The notes under the pieces are model-generated. The model saw nothing but the letters and a program-made list of their open reading frames with translations. It did not search any database and had not been told where the DNA came from. This document shows, piece after piece, positions 40,535 through 49,894 of a DNA stretch of 56,529 nt. The translations under genes and the position numbers were made by a program. The stretch covers positions 1 to 56,529 of the forward strand of contig CAJUIO010000012.1 of NCBI GenBank assembly GCA_910586025.1, in the 5' to 3' direction. Positions within the stretch are counted from its first letter, which is position 1. Each line of letters starts with the position of its first letter. The DNA comes from an uncultured Lachnospiraceae bacterium. Its GTDB lineage: Bacteria; Bacillota; Clostridia; Lachnospirales; Lachnospiraceae.

Positions 40535-42730
40535 CTACTTCTCCACCGCTTCCCACTCAATGAGCACGCTCTCATACTCACCGGGTACCTGATCAAGCGT
40601 CAGTCCCGCATTCATCCAGGTACTCCCGCTTCGAACCTGTCCGTTATATAAGCAGCGGTAATCCTTCCTGGGATCCAGTCCTTTAACCGTGGTATGGACC
40701 GGAAGAGGATTTCCCTCCGCCGAGGTCATGACCAGGGTTTCCAGCGCATGGTTTTTCCCGGCATCCACAAACTCCCAGGCGTTAAAACGCCCACCGGGGG
40801 GCTCCAAGCGGTAATAGTCGCCCTCATGGGTGAGGGAATAATATCTGTTGAATTCGGCAATCTGCCGCTTTACCAGCTCCTTCTCCTCCTCCGATATCCT
40901 GCCAAGATCCAGCTCGTAGCCAAAGCTTCCGGAAAGAGCCACGTGTCCTCTTGTGGCAAAAGACGTGGTGCGTCCGGTCTGATGGTTGGGAACCGCCGAC
41001 ACATGGGCTCCCATGGAGCTCACCGGATAAAAGAAGGAGGTTCCGTACTGAATATCCAGCCGGTTTACCGCATCCGTATTATCGCTGCACCAGATCTGAG
41101 GAGAGTAATAGAGCATGGCCGCATCAAACCGCCCGCCGCCGCCGCTGCAGCCCTCCAGCAGAATCTCGGGAAAACCGCTGACAATGCGCTCCAGCAGATC
41201 ATATATTCCAAGCATGACTCTGTGATAGATCTCGCCCATCCGTTCCTTTTCCAGGGCATGACTGTACATATCGCACAGGCTCCGGTTCACGTCCCACTTC
41301 ACATAGTCAATCTCTACGCTTCCCAGGATCCCGGAAATCCGCTCAAAGAGATAATCCCGGACCTCCTTCCGGCTCATATCCAGAACAAGCTGGTTCCTCC
41401 CCCGGTTAGGCTCCCTTCCCGGTATCTGCAAAGCCCAGTCAGGATGCTCCCTGTACAGATCGCTGTCCTCGGAAATCATCTCCGGCTCAAACCAGAGACC
41501 GAACTTCATTCCCATATCATGAATCTTCCCGGAGAGCTCCTCCAGACTTCCCTCCAGCTTTTTCTCGTTCACGTACCAGTCACCCAGACCGCTGTTGTCG
41601 TCGTCACGCCTGCCGAACCAGCCATCGTCAAGAACCAGCATCTCAATCCCCAGCTTGGCGGCCTCTCTGGCAATATTCAGGATCTTTTCCCCGTCAAAAT
41701 CAAAATAAGTCGCTTCCCAGTTATTGATCAGAACCGGACGCTTCTTACTCTTATATTTCCCTCTGCACATATGCTCCCGCAGGATTCTGTGATACTGCCG
41801 GGAGAGCTTGGTAAAGCCGCAGTCGGAATAGCCAAGGATGACCTGAGGCGCCCAGAAGGTCTCGCCCTCCTTCAATATCCAGGAAAATTGTCTCGGATTA
41901 ATTCCCATAACCACTCTGGTCTGCCCTCTCTGGTCCTGCTGGGCCGAGGCCGTGAAATTACCGCTGTAGACAAAGCAAAGTCCGTAGCAGTCCCCGAAGT
42001 CCTCCGAGGCATCGGGATTGCAGACAATCACGGCCGGATTGTACTGATGGCTGGAGGTTCCCCGCACACTGCCGATCTCCAGCTTCGTGCTTCCGATCCG
42101 GTTCCTCTCCGGTCTGCGTTCCATGGCATGTCTGCCGCAGAAGGTCATTAAGTCATAGTCTCCGAACTGGAAATCAAGACAGAGGGAAAGACACTGCTCC
42201 AAAACAATATCCGTCTTCCCGCAGTTCTCCACCCGCAGAGATCTCGTGATCACGTTTTCCTCCTCGAAAACTCCGTAATACAGGTACACCACCAGATCTG
42301 AGGCCTTCTCCTTCAGGGCGATCACCAGCGTCTGCCCTCTTTCCTTGTCCGTGTCATACAAAGACGGCATCCCCGGTATTTTTAAAGATCCCTGTAAAAT
42401 CTTATAGCCCGCAAAGCGAAAATCCGCCGCCCTGCTTCCGTCCTCATGCCTGACCCGGATACAGTCCTGCCTGTAGTCTCCCACTCCGCTGCTCGGGAGC
42501 TCCTGGGGAAGACAGTCCAGGGAATATGTCCTGTCCCCGTCCGCCTCAGGGGGATACCCGGAAAATCCCACATCCGCCCGGAAAATCAAATCTGACAGAT
42601 TCTCCGCCTCTATTCTCTTTCCATAATAAGTATGCAGAAGCACGCCCTTCTCGTCCGCATACATCTGATAGGAGCTGTCCCTTGTCTGCAGCTGGAACAG
42701 CCTTCCGTTTTCTTTTACCAAGATCGCCAT
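40535..42730 (-). CDS. Alpha-galactosidase, glycoside hydrolase family 36
   Basis: 731 residues from the ATG at 42730 (GGGGAGG 6 nt upstream). A 14-codon longer frame is disfavoured. Cytoplasmic, no signal peptide. N-terminal beta-supersandwich, then a TIM barrel with LVLDDGWFGRRDDDNSGLGD, nucleophile Asp in VDYVKWDVNRS (about 466) and acid/base Asp in IWCSDNTDAVNRLDI (about 540), with GCSGGGGRFD between. Hydrolyses alpha-1,6-galactosides such as raffinose-family sugars. Last gene of the importer operon, 182 bp after the permease with a hairpin in the gap. Confidence 0.96.
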   Translation of the reverse strand: MAILVKENGRLFQLQTRDSSYQMYADEKGVLLHTYYGKRIEAENLSDLIFRADVGFSGYPPEADGDRTYSLDCLPQELPSSGVGDYRQDCIRVRHEDGSRAADFRFAGYKILQGSLKIPGMPSLYDTDKERGQTLVIALKEKASDLVVYLYYGVFEEENVITRSLRVENCGKTDIVLEQCLSLCLDFQFGDYDLMTFCGRHAMERRPERNRIGSTKLEIGSVRGTSSHQYNPAVIVCNPDASEDFGDCYGLCFVYSGNFTASAQQDQRGQTRVVMGINPRQFSWILKEGETFWAPQVILGYSDCGFTKLSRQYHRILREHMCRGKYKSKKRPVLINNWEATYFDFDGEKILNIAREAAKLGIEMLVLDDGWFGRRDDDNSGLGDWYVNEKKLEGSLEELSGKIHDMGMKFGLWFEPEMISEDSDLYREHPDWALQIPGREPNRGRNQLVLDMSRKEVRDYLFERISGILGSVEIDYVKWDVNRSLCDMYSHALEKERMGEIYHRVMLGIYDLLERIVSGFPEILLEGCSGGGGRFDAAMLYYSPQIWCSDNTDAVNRLDIQYGTSFFYPVSSMGAHVSAVPNHQTGRTTSFATRGHVALSGSFGYELDLGRISEEEKELVKRQIAEFNRYYSLTHEGDYYRLEPPGGRFNAWEFVDAGKNHALETLVMTSAEGNPLPVHTTVKGLDPRKDYRCLYNGQVRSGSTWMNAGLTLDQVPGEYESVLIEWEAVEK

Positions 42731-42810
42731 AATGATCCTCCCCTTGTGTGTGAATAAAAAAGCTTCCCCCATTACCTTCCATAACTGTCCGGTAGCAGGC
42801 CCACAGACCG

Positions 42811-42847
42811 CCGGAAAAGCGAAACAGCCCTGCTGTGTCTTTTCCGG
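42811..42847 (-). other. Intercistronic hairpin before the alpha-galactosidase gene
   Basis: CCGGAAAAG (42811-42819) and CTTTTCCGG (42839-42847) with further inner ACAG/CTGT pairing. No T-run on the minus strand. Likely a processing or stabilising stem, or a weak terminator, between transporter and enzyme genes. Confidence 0.5.
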
Positions 42848-42912
42848 AATCTGCTGTGAGTCTATGGGGAAAGCAGGCCAAAGCCATCATTCCTTATACT
42901 GCTGTATCTATT

Positions 42913-43794
42913 CTACTCCTTAACCGCTCCGATTACCATACCTGTCACGAAATATTTCTGCAGGAACGGATAGATGATCAGCAGCGGAATCGTGGAGACC
43001 ACGATTTTCGTCGCGTTAAAGGTACGGTTGTTCATGGATGCCAGCTGCTTTAACTGGTTGGCATCCGTGATCTGGGTAAGATCCACCGTAAGCTGCTGGA
43101 TATAAGTCTGCAGAGGATACATCTCCGCCTTGCTCATATAGAGCAGTCCTGAGAAGTAATCATTCCAGTGATTTACCAGCGCAAACAGCACCACTGTGGC
43201 CAGAGCCGGAAGGGATACCGGCAGATATACCTTGATGAGAATCTCGAGAGGGCTCGCACCGTCAATACGCGCCGCCTCGTCAAGAGATTCCGGAACTCCC
43301 TTAAAGAAGTTGATCAGCAGAATTACATTGAACACCGGCACAGCGCCCGGAAGCACCAGAGACCAGATCGTATTTACCAGGTGGAGCTTGCTGACCACCA
43401 TAAACAGCGGGATGATACCGCCGGAAAACAGCATGGCGAAGATCACGATCCTCATATAAACTTCCCTTGCCCGGAACCGCAGCCTGCTCTTGGAGAGCGG
43501 ATAAGCCATGGAAATCGTAAAGATCATGTTGATGGCTGTTCCAAGAATCACTCTCTCCACGGAAATCAGAAAGGATTTCCAGAACTGGGCATCCCCCAGA
43601 AGCTTCTTATAAGTTGATACGTTAAAGTCCTTGGGAAGCAGCCCCACCTCGTTTGCCGCAACTGCGTCGCTTCCGCTTAAGGAAATTGCCACCATGTTAA
43701 TCAGCGGAAGCAGGCAGCTTAAGGTAAGAAGAATGACTACCGCCCATATGATTACCCTCGAAATGAGATAACCCGCACTCATTTTCTTTTTCAT
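42913..43794 (-). CDS. Sugar ABC transporter permease (LplC/YtcP type)
   Basis: 293 residues, six membrane helices, the first being VIIWAVVILLTLSCLLPLIN. The EAA loop that contacts the ATPase is LDEAARIDGASPLEILIKVY (about residue 185). The C-terminus VTGMVIGAVKE is typical of LplC/CUT1-MalG relatives. It lies 18 bp after the partner permease. No ATPase is in this operon, as usual for this class, which uses a shared MsmX-like ATPase encoded elsewhere (known for the family). Substrate inferred from the alpha-galactosidase as galactosides. Confidence 0.94.
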   Translation of the reverse strand: MKKKMSAGYLISRVIIWAVVILLTLSCLLPLINMVAISLSGSDAVAANEVGLLPKDFNVSTYKKLLGDAQFWKSFLISVERVILGTAINMIFTISMAYPLSKSRLRFRAREVYMRIVIFAMLFSGGIIPLFMVVSKLHLVNTIWSLVLPGAVPVFNVILLINFFKGVPESLDEAARIDGASPLEILIKVYLPVSLPALATVVLFALVNHWNDYFSGLLYMSKAEMYPLQTYIQQLTVDLTQITDANQLKQLASMNNRTFNATKIVVSTIPLLIIYPFLQKYFVTGMVIGAVKE

Positions 43795-43812
43795 TACTGT
43801 CCCTCCTTCTGT

Positions 43813-44751
43813 CTAGAAAATACCTGATCCGGTAGCTTTCTTTGCACACTTGTTCGCACCAAGTATCAGGGCGAAGCTGATCACCGACTTGAGCAGTCCC
43901 ACTGCGGCACCGATACTGTACTGTCTCTCTACCATACCGATTCGATAAACATAGGTATCAATGATATCAGCCGTCTCATAGACAATGGGATTGTATAAGT
44001 TAAAGATCTGGTCAAAACCCGCATTCAGAATATTTCCCAGATTCAGGGCCGTCATCAGCACTACCGTGGGAAGCAGGGCCGGCACCGTGATATGCCAGAT
44101 CTGCTTGAAACGGTTTGCACCGTCAATGTTCGCCGCCTCATAAAGGCCTGGGTCGATTCCTGTGAGAGCCGCCAGATAAACCACGGAGTTATATCCGAAT
44201 TCCTTCCACACGTCCGTTCCCACGATAACCTTCCGAAACCAGCTGTTGCTTGCCAGAAACTGGATGGGTTCTCCGCCGAACATGGTCACCACCGCATTAA
44301 AGGGGCCTTCCAGTGAGAACATGTTGGTCACTACGGTTGCCAGCACGACCCAGGAAAGGAAATGGGGCAGGTAAACGATGGTCTGGAATGTCCTCTTAAA
44401 CACCTTCGCCGTAATCTCGTTCAGGAGAATCGCAAAGGTTACCGGAACGAAAATGTTCATAACCAGCTTTGCAAATGCGATCACCAGTGTGTTGACAAAA
44501 ACCTGCCTGCCGTCAGGAAGGCTGAAGATAAACTTATAGTTCTCAAGCCCCACCCACTTGGATCCCAGAAGTCCCTTTGCAGGGACATAATTCTGGAATG
44601 CCATGAGGGAGCCGACGAGAGGGATAAATACAAAGAGCAGAAGAATGATCATACCGGGAAGGAGCATTAAATGAAAGGTTTTCTCTTCTCTGGTCAGTCC
44701 CTGTCTTTTTGCTTTTACTGCGGATACGTTCTTAGTCTGTGCCGCCTTCAT
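43813..44751 (-). CDS. Sugar ABC transporter permease (LplB/YtcP-partner type)
   Basis: 312 residues, six helices, with a basic N-terminus (KAAQTKNVSAVKAKRQGLTR) and first helix LMLLPGMIILLLFVFIPLVG. The EAA loop is GLYEAANIDGANRFKQIWHI (about 195). The C-terminus ANKCAKKATGSGIF is characteristic of LplB relatives. It is paired with the LplC-type permease downstream (18 bp) and the binding protein upstream (18 bp). Integral membrane channel half. Confidence 0.94.
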   Translation of the reverse strand: MKAAQTKNVSAVKAKRQGLTREEKTFHLMLLPGMIILLLFVFIPLVGSLMAFQNYVPAKGLLGSKWVGLENYKFIFSLPDGRQVFVNTLVIAFAKLVMNIFVPVTFAILLNEITAKVFKRTFQTIVYLPHFLSWVVLATVVTNMFSLEGPFNAVVTMFGGEPIQFLASNSWFRKVIVGTDVWKEFGYNSVVYLAALTGIDPGLYEAANIDGANRFKQIWHITVPALLPTVVLMTALNLGNILNAGFDQIFNLYNPIVYETADIIDTYVYRIGMVERQYSIGAAVGLLKSVISFALILGANKCAKKATGSGIF

Positions 44752-44769
44752 ACCTCGTCCTCCTCTTGC

Positions 44770-46476
44770 TTATTTTTTGATTGCTTCGTTTACTTCCTCA
44801 GTGATGCCGTCTCCGCCCGCATTCTTCCAGTCCTCAACGAACTGATCAAAGTAAGACAGATCCTCCTCACCCACGATAATCTTAAGAATAGACTGCATCT
44901 CGATCTTTTCCAGAGACGCCCACTTGGTCTTCATGGACTCTGTTGTCTCGAAGAAGGCCGGTGTCACAAAGTTTGCGGGCTCCTCAATCATACGGTTCAT
45001 TGCAACGAGCCTTGACATATACTGGGAGTAGTCTGCGGAATCCGCCTTCTGTCCTGCATCTTCCGCCTCCTTAAATCTCACTGCCGCCTCATAATATCCG
45101 AGCTCCTCGGTTGTCAGATCATCCACGCTGCCGCTGCCGTCAAGGACTGCCTCCACATGCTTCGTCATAACTTCCGCATTGTTGCCGGGCTGTACCTCAC
45201 AGTACAGAGGCCAGTTGAAGTAAGCGATGGACTGATTTTCCAGGATCTCCTTGGAAGCGTCCGTCTTATCCTGCTTGGAGTACTCGGAGTTCACATTCAC
45301 GATCTTCATTGCGATCTCAGGATAAGCAAAGCCTTTCTTCACCACTACGAAACCGCCGTAGGATTTGGTGTTGATGCCGTTGATCTTTCCGTCAGAGCCC
45401 ACAGGCGCTGAAATGTTCACCCACTCCGCATCCTTGGTTGCGTAGGTGGAAGTCTGAGCCGTGTTGAAGGGTGACCACCAGGGTCCTATGTAAGCGCCGC
45501 ACTGTCCGCTGGAAATCAGGGCCACAATATCATCCGTGGTACGGGTGGTGAACTGCTTGTCGATCAGCCCCTCCTCAAACCAGTCATGCAGAAGAGAAAG
45601 CGCATCCTTCATTTCAGGCTGAACGGAGCCGTATACCGCATTTCCGGCATCATCCTTGATCCAGATGTTGGGATAAGCGTCAAGGGCCGTGAAGATATTG
45701 TCAATCGCAAAGGTATTATTAGGATAAGATCCGTAAACCTCATTGTGAACCACAAGGCCGATGGTATCGTCCTGTCCGTTTCCGTCCGGATCCTGTGAGA
45801 TAAAGGCACGGAGCAGATCCGCCATCTCGTCTAACGTGGAGGGCTCTGACAATCCCAGCTTATCCATCCAGTCCTTGCGCACCCACAGGAAATCCTGTCC
45901 GTCGCTCAGCTGTGTCTTGGGGATCGCCATGATCTTTCCGTCAAAGGTAACTGTATTCAGAGGATTATTTTCCGCCCCGTAGCTTTCATAGGAAGCCTTC
46001 ACCGTTTCGCAGGCAAGATTGTTGTACACATCCGTGAGATCCTGAATCATATCGTTCTCAACCAGATCCACCAGAGTCGCATAATCAGCGATATACATGA
46101 TGTCCGGGATATCCTGGCTTGCGATTGCCATGGAAACCTTCTGATCGTAATCCGGTCCGGTGGGAGCCTCAAACATGTTTTCGTTCTGGACGTTGAGCAC
46201 TTCCTTCACGTAACGGGTGTAAGCGTTGTCCGAAGGCGTATCGTTCTCGTAAGGCGTTCCCGCCAGAGTGTCGCCGCCCTGATTCGTAAGGTTATAGCCG
46301 CTGGTATAGGTGATCAGCTCCGGATACTTTCCATAGGGGTCATTGACCACCGCTTCCCATGCCGCCTTCTCTTCCTCTGACATATTTTTTGTTGGATCGT
46401 CTGAACTACCACAGCCGGCCGCAAATGTTGCGATCATCGTTGCCGCAAGCAAAAAACTTAAGCATTTCCTTTTCAT
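44770..46476 (-). CDS. Sugar ABC transporter solute-binding lipoprotein (LplA type)
   Basis: 568 residues, the large LplA form. Signal peptide LSFLLAATMIATFAAGCGSS with lipobox FAAGC, then a typical two-lobed binding protein with YVKEVLNVQNENMFEAPTGP, ASQDIPDIMYIADYATLVDL, and KTQLSDGQDFLWVRKDWMDK (the WVRKDWLDKL family signature). GAYIGPWWSPFN is present in the binding region. First gene of the operon and probably the most expressed. GGAGGATTAGAG before the ATG. It is divergent from the YesN regulator, which is expected to control it. Confidence 0.94.
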   Translation of the reverse strand: MKRKCLSFLLAATMIATFAAGCGSSDDPTKNMSEEEKAAWEAVVNDPYGKYPELITYTSGYNLTNQGGDTLAGTPYENDTPSDNAYTRYVKEVLNVQNENMFEAPTGPDYDQKVSMAIASQDIPDIMYIADYATLVDLVENDMIQDLTDVYNNLACETVKASYESYGAENNPLNTVTFDGKIMAIPKTQLSDGQDFLWVRKDWMDKLGLSEPSTLDEMADLLRAFISQDPDGNGQDDTIGLVVHNEVYGSYPNNTFAIDNIFTALDAYPNIWIKDDAGNAVYGSVQPEMKDALSLLHDWFEEGLIDKQFTTRTTDDIVALISSGQCGAYIGPWWSPFNTAQTSTYATKDAEWVNISAPVGSDGKINGINTKSYGGFVVVKKGFAYPEIAMKIVNVNSEYSKQDKTDASKEILENQSIAYFNWPLYCEVQPGNNAEVMTKHVEAVLDGSGSVDDLTTEELGYYEAAVRFKEAEDAGQKADSADYSQYMSRLVAMNRMIEEPANFVTPAFFETTESMKTKWASLEKIEMQSILKIIVGEEDLSYFDQFVEDWKNAGGDGITEEVNEAIKK

Positions 46477-46554
46477 TCTCTAATCCTCCTCAAATTTTTT
46501 TGACTTCAATTTCTGTATCAAATATTAACAAATTCTAAAATTTATGAAAATATA

Positions 46555-46593
46555 AGAAATCCGGAAAACATGTCAGATATCCGGATTTCTTTT
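46555..46593. other. Hairpin with T-run in the divergent control region
   Basis: AGAAATCCGG (46555-46564) and CCGGATTTCT (46581-46590) followed on the plus strand by TTTTTT. On the minus strand it falls in the predicted 5' leader of the binding-protein gene and is followed by TATATTTT. It may act as an antisense-blocking terminator or attenuate the transporter transcript. Confidence 0.55.
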
Positions 46594-46603
46594 TTGGTGA
46601 AGA

Positions 46604-46633
46604 TGTATAGGTTTGACAGTCCCAAATTCACAA
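46604..46633 (-). promoter_or_regulatory. Probable promoter of the sugar importer operon
   Basis: Minus strand -35 TTGTGA (46628-46633), 18-bp spacer, -10 TATACA (46604-46609). Its -35 lies inside the spacer of the opposite yesN promoter, so the two compete or are co-regulated. Confidence 0.5.
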
Positions 46634-46641
46634 GATATACT
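46613..46641 (+). promoter_or_regulatory. Promoter of the YesN/YesM pair
   Basis: -35 TTGACA (46613-46618), 17-bp spacer, -10 TATACT (46636-46641), about 40 bp before the ATG at 46683. Confidence 0.75.
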
Positions 46642-46682
46642 TTAGATATACAGATTGCCGATTATAGCAGGAGGGTATTCAG

Positions 46683-48194
46683 ATGTATCGTATACTGATT
46701 GTTGATGATGAGAAAACAGAGCGGGAATGTATCCGCTTTCTGATCGAGGAAGCCGGGATACCGCTGGAGATCATGGATGCCTGCGACGGAAGCGACGCCC
46801 TCCATATTTTGAAGGACTGGCAGATTGACATTCTTTTTACGGATGTCCAGATGCCCCTCATGGACGGCCTGGCCCTGATCCGTCATGCCCAGAAGATCAA
46901 TCCGGATCTGAAAATTATCATTTTCAGCGGATATGCGGATTTTGAATACGCCCGCACGGCCATCACCCTTGGCGTGGAAAACTACATCTTAAAGCCCGTG
47001 GTTCCGCAAGAGCTGGAAAAGAATCTGATCCACCTGATTCAGGAGCTTGACGAGGAACAGGACAGCCGCCGCCAGCTTGACAAGCAGCTTTCGGTTCTCC
47101 TGCAGTATTCCCTGCAGCTTTCCATATCCGGCGGCTTTGACCCAAAAAAGGCTGATGCCTACGTGCTGGAGCAGCTCCCCACCTTTCAGAATATGGTTCT
47201 GCTTCTCTTTAACGATACCTTTCTGGAAAATAATTACTTTACCTTCAACGAGGATTTGCAGCGTTCCCTGCAGCTTGATATGGAGTTTCTCAATCTCTCT
47301 CCCGGTCAGGCTCTCCTTATGCTGCGCACCCGCATAGAATCCCCGCTTTCCTGGGGCCGGATGCTGCTCTCTTATATAGAAGAAAAATTCGGGACCTCCT
47401 GCTACCTCTCCATCAGCCAGCCCCTTGGCCGCTATCCCTCTCTTAAGGATGCCTTTGCCGCCGTGGAGGGTCAGATCGAGCAGCGCTTCTGGGAGCCTGA
47501 AGAGCGGATCTTTATTTCCGAGCAGACGGGCTGCGACGATACCAGCCTTGACGCGCTTGATGACAATCTGCAGATGACAAGGATCAGGCAGGCCCTGAAT
47601 TCAAAGGACATCCTCTCTCTGCAGGCAAATCTGGATCTGCTGTTCCAGAAATACAGCCGGCCTTCCAGCCAGTCCCAGATTTACGTGAAATTTATTTTTT
47701 CCAATCTGCTCACCACCCTTTATCCCCATCTGCCCTCGCCGGCGGATGAAAGGCCTCTGGACGTGCTGGTGGCGGAGCTTTATCTGAAACCGGATATTTC
47801 CGAGATCATCCGTATTGTCCAGGGGCTCGCCGACAATATTATCGCCGGCTTTACAAGCAGCCAGGGAAGCATAAGACGGGAGATCACCCAGGTGACGGAA
47901 TACATCAGCAAAAACTATGGCAGCGATCTTTCCGTGGAGATGCTGGCCTCCATCGTCTTTTTGACACCGGATTATTTGAGCAAGCTTTTCAAAAAGACAA
48001 CCGGGAAGAGTCTTTCCCAGTATATCCGGCAGTACCGCATGGATAAGGCGAGGGAGCTTCTGATCCGCACCAATAAAAAAATCATCGACATCGGCATCCA
48101 GGTAGGCTACCCCAACTACTCCTATTTTTGCCAGAGCTTCCGGGAATATTTCGGAACCTCCCCTGAAAAATACAGACAGGAGAAAATGCTATGA
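46683..48194 (+). CDS. YesN-type response regulator (receiver plus AraC DNA-binding)
   Basis: 503 residues, AGGAGG before the ATG. The receiver (about 1-120) has ILIVDDEKTERECI, phospho-Asp in LFTDVQMPLMDGLAL, Ser in IIFSGYADFEYA, and Lys in YILKPVVPQ. The middle is a long helical linker (about 130-390). The C-terminal AraC double helix-turn-helix (about 400-503) has VEMLASIVFLTPDYLSKLFK, IDIGIQVGYPNYSYFCQSFR and GTSPEKYR. It overlaps yesM by 4 nt (ATGA). Expected to be phosphorylated by the YesM-type kinase and to activate the divergent galactoside importer and alpha-galactosidase. Confidence 0.96.
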   Translation: MYRILIVDDEKTERECIRFLIEEAGIPLEIMDACDGSDALHILKDWQIDILFTDVQMPLMDGLALIRHAQKINPDLKIIIFSGYADFEYARTAITLGVENYILKPVVPQELEKNLIHLIQELDEEQDSRRQLDKQLSVLLQYSLQLSISGGFDPKKADAYVLEQLPTFQNMVLLLFNDTFLENNYFTFNEDLQRSLQLDMEFLNLSPGQALLMLRTRIESPLSWGRMLLSYIEEKFGTSCYLSISQPLGRYPSLKDAFAAVEGQIEQRFWEPEERIFISEQTGCDDTSLDALDDNLQMTRIRQALNSKDILSLQANLDLLFQKYSRPSSQSQIYVKFIFSNLLTTLYPHLPSPADERPLDVLVAELYLKPDISEIIRIVQGLADNIIAGFTSSQGSIRREITQVTEYISKNYGSDLSVEMLASIVFLTPDYLSKLFKKTTGKSLSQYIRQYRMDKARELLIRTNKKIIDIGIQVGYPNYSYFCQSFREYFGTSPEKYRQEKML

Positions 48195-49873
48195 AAGGGA
48201 TCCCAGGAAAACTTTTTTCACATGTACAGAGCCTGAAATACAGGCAGAAGCTGATTCTGATCTGCATTCTCGTGGGGATTCTTCCCCTTATTGTCATGGG
48301 CGTTTACTGCTACCGCCAGACTCTGAAGCTTTTGCTGAACCAGGAATATGCGGCTCTCGATTCCGCCAGCCGCACGGCGGTCGCCTCCATAGATTCCCAG
48401 ATCACCCTCTACGAGGATCTGCTGAATTTTCTCTCCTCCTCAGAGGCCGTGGTCATGACGCCGGTACAGGATGCCTCCGAGATTCTGGATACCTATGAGC
48501 ACCTGATCTACGAGTTTGACGTGTTTTTAAACGGTATTTATGTCCAGCATCCTGAAATTCTCCAAATTACCGTTTACAACGCGCTCTCCGACCTGACTCA
48601 CGGCCGGCAGCTGCGCCCTGTTTCCGATCTGAAGACGCAGCCCTGGTATACTCAGGATGCTGTCAGTGCGCGTCCTTCCTGGTACCGCAATAAGGACGGA
48701 AGCATCTGCGTGATTCAGAAGATTCCAAACCCTTATTCCAAATACATTGAGTCCTACTCCGAAAACTATATAGGCATTACCCTGAGTCCCTCCGCCTTTT
48801 TCAACGTGCTGGATGATGTTTCGACGGATTACTATATCAGCGTGTCCTCGCCTGACCAGACGCTGTACACCTATAAGTCCCCGTCCATTGCGGATCACTC
48901 TATCGGCAAGGGCTTCTGGACCACCATAGCCCGCAGCACGGCCAAGCATTCCTTCCAGGTGGTTCTTCAAAAGCCCACTCAGCTCCTGTACGCCTCCACC
49001 AGACAGATCATGCTGATCAATGTCCTGATCATCGGAGTATGCCTTTTTCTGGTTCTTCTTTCCAGCCGGCTTCTCTCCTCTGTCTTTGTGAAGAGGGTCA
49101 ACCTGCTCCATGAGCGCATGCAGGAGGTGAAGAACGGAAATCTGGACATCCAGATCCATGACAGTCTGCCTGACGAAATCGGGGAGCTGACCAACAATTT
49201 CCAGCAGATGGTAGACGAGATCAACCACCTGATCCAGGAGAGCTACAAGGACAAGCTGCTCCTGAAGGAGACGCAGCTCAAGGCCCTGCAGGCACAGATC
49301 AACCCCCACTTTCTCTACAACTGCCTGTCCCTTATAAACAGCAAGGCTCTCATGAACAAGCAGCCGGAGATCAGCCAGATGTCCCAGCTTCTCTCCGTCT
49401 TTTACCGCACCACCCTGAACAAGGGAAGGTCGGAGACCACTCTGGCAAACGAGATCAAGAATATAAAGTCCTATCTGGATATCCAGAGGCTTTTGCACGA
49501 CGATTCCTTTGAGGTGATTTATCAGATCGACCCGAATCTTCCGGAGGTGGAGGTGCCAAATCTCCTTCTTCAGCCCCTGGTGGAGAACTCGCTGATCCAT
49601 GGAATCCTGCCAAACAAATCCAAGTACGGGAATCTGTTCCTGACCGTATCCTGCGTCATGGATCAAATCCGTTTCACCGTGCTGGACAACGGCCTTGGCA
49701 TTCCGGCGGAAAAGCTTCCCACCCTCCTTCGCACGGATTCCGGCGGCTACGGCCTGAAGAATGTGCACGAGCGGCTTCAGCTGGCCTACGGTGAAAATTA
49801 CGGTCTCACCATAAACAGCATTCCCGGTGAGAGCACCATGGTGACCTTTACGATACCGCTGGCGTTAGAATAA
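48191..49873 (+). CDS. YesM-type sensor histidine kinase
   Basis: 560 residues. AGGAG 8 nt before the ATG inside the end of yesN. N-terminal helix (LILICILVGILPLIVMGVYC), extracellular Cache-like domain (about 40-280), second helix (IMLINVLIIGVCLFLVLLSS), HAMP (about 305-360), then the His_kinase domain with phospho-His in QAQINPHFLYNCLSLINS. The ATPase has LVENSLIHGILP, VLDNGLGIP and GGYGLKNVHERLQL. Probably senses extracellular sugar, directly or through the binding protein (inference from location). Confidence 0.96.
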   Translation: MKGIPGKLFSHVQSLKYRQKLILICILVGILPLIVMGVYCYRQTLKLLLNQEYAALDSASRTAVASIDSQITLYEDLLNFLSSSEAVVMTPVQDASEILDTYEHLIYEFDVFLNGIYVQHPEILQITVYNALSDLTHGRQLRPVSDLKTQPWYTQDAVSARPSWYRNKDGSICVIQKIPNPYSKYIESYSENYIGITLSPSAFFNVLDDVSTDYYISVSSPDQTLYTYKSPSIADHSIGKGFWTTIARSTAKHSFQVVLQKPTQLLYASTRQIMLINVLIIGVCLFLVLLSSRLLSSVFVKRVNLLHERMQEVKNGNLDIQIHDSLPDEIGELTNNFQQMVDEINHLIQESYKDKLLLKETQLKALQAQINPHFLYNCLSLINSKALMNKQPEISQMSQLLSVFYRTTLNKGRSETTLANEIKNIKSYLDIQRLLHDDSFEVIYQIDPNLPEVEVPNLLLQPLVENSLIHGILPNKSKYGNLFLTVSCVMDQIRFTVLDNGLGIPAEKLPTLLRTDSGGYGLKNVHERLQLAYGENYGLTINSIPGESTMVTFTIPLALE

Positions 49874-49894
49874 GAATGCGTTGTTTTTCCTTTC

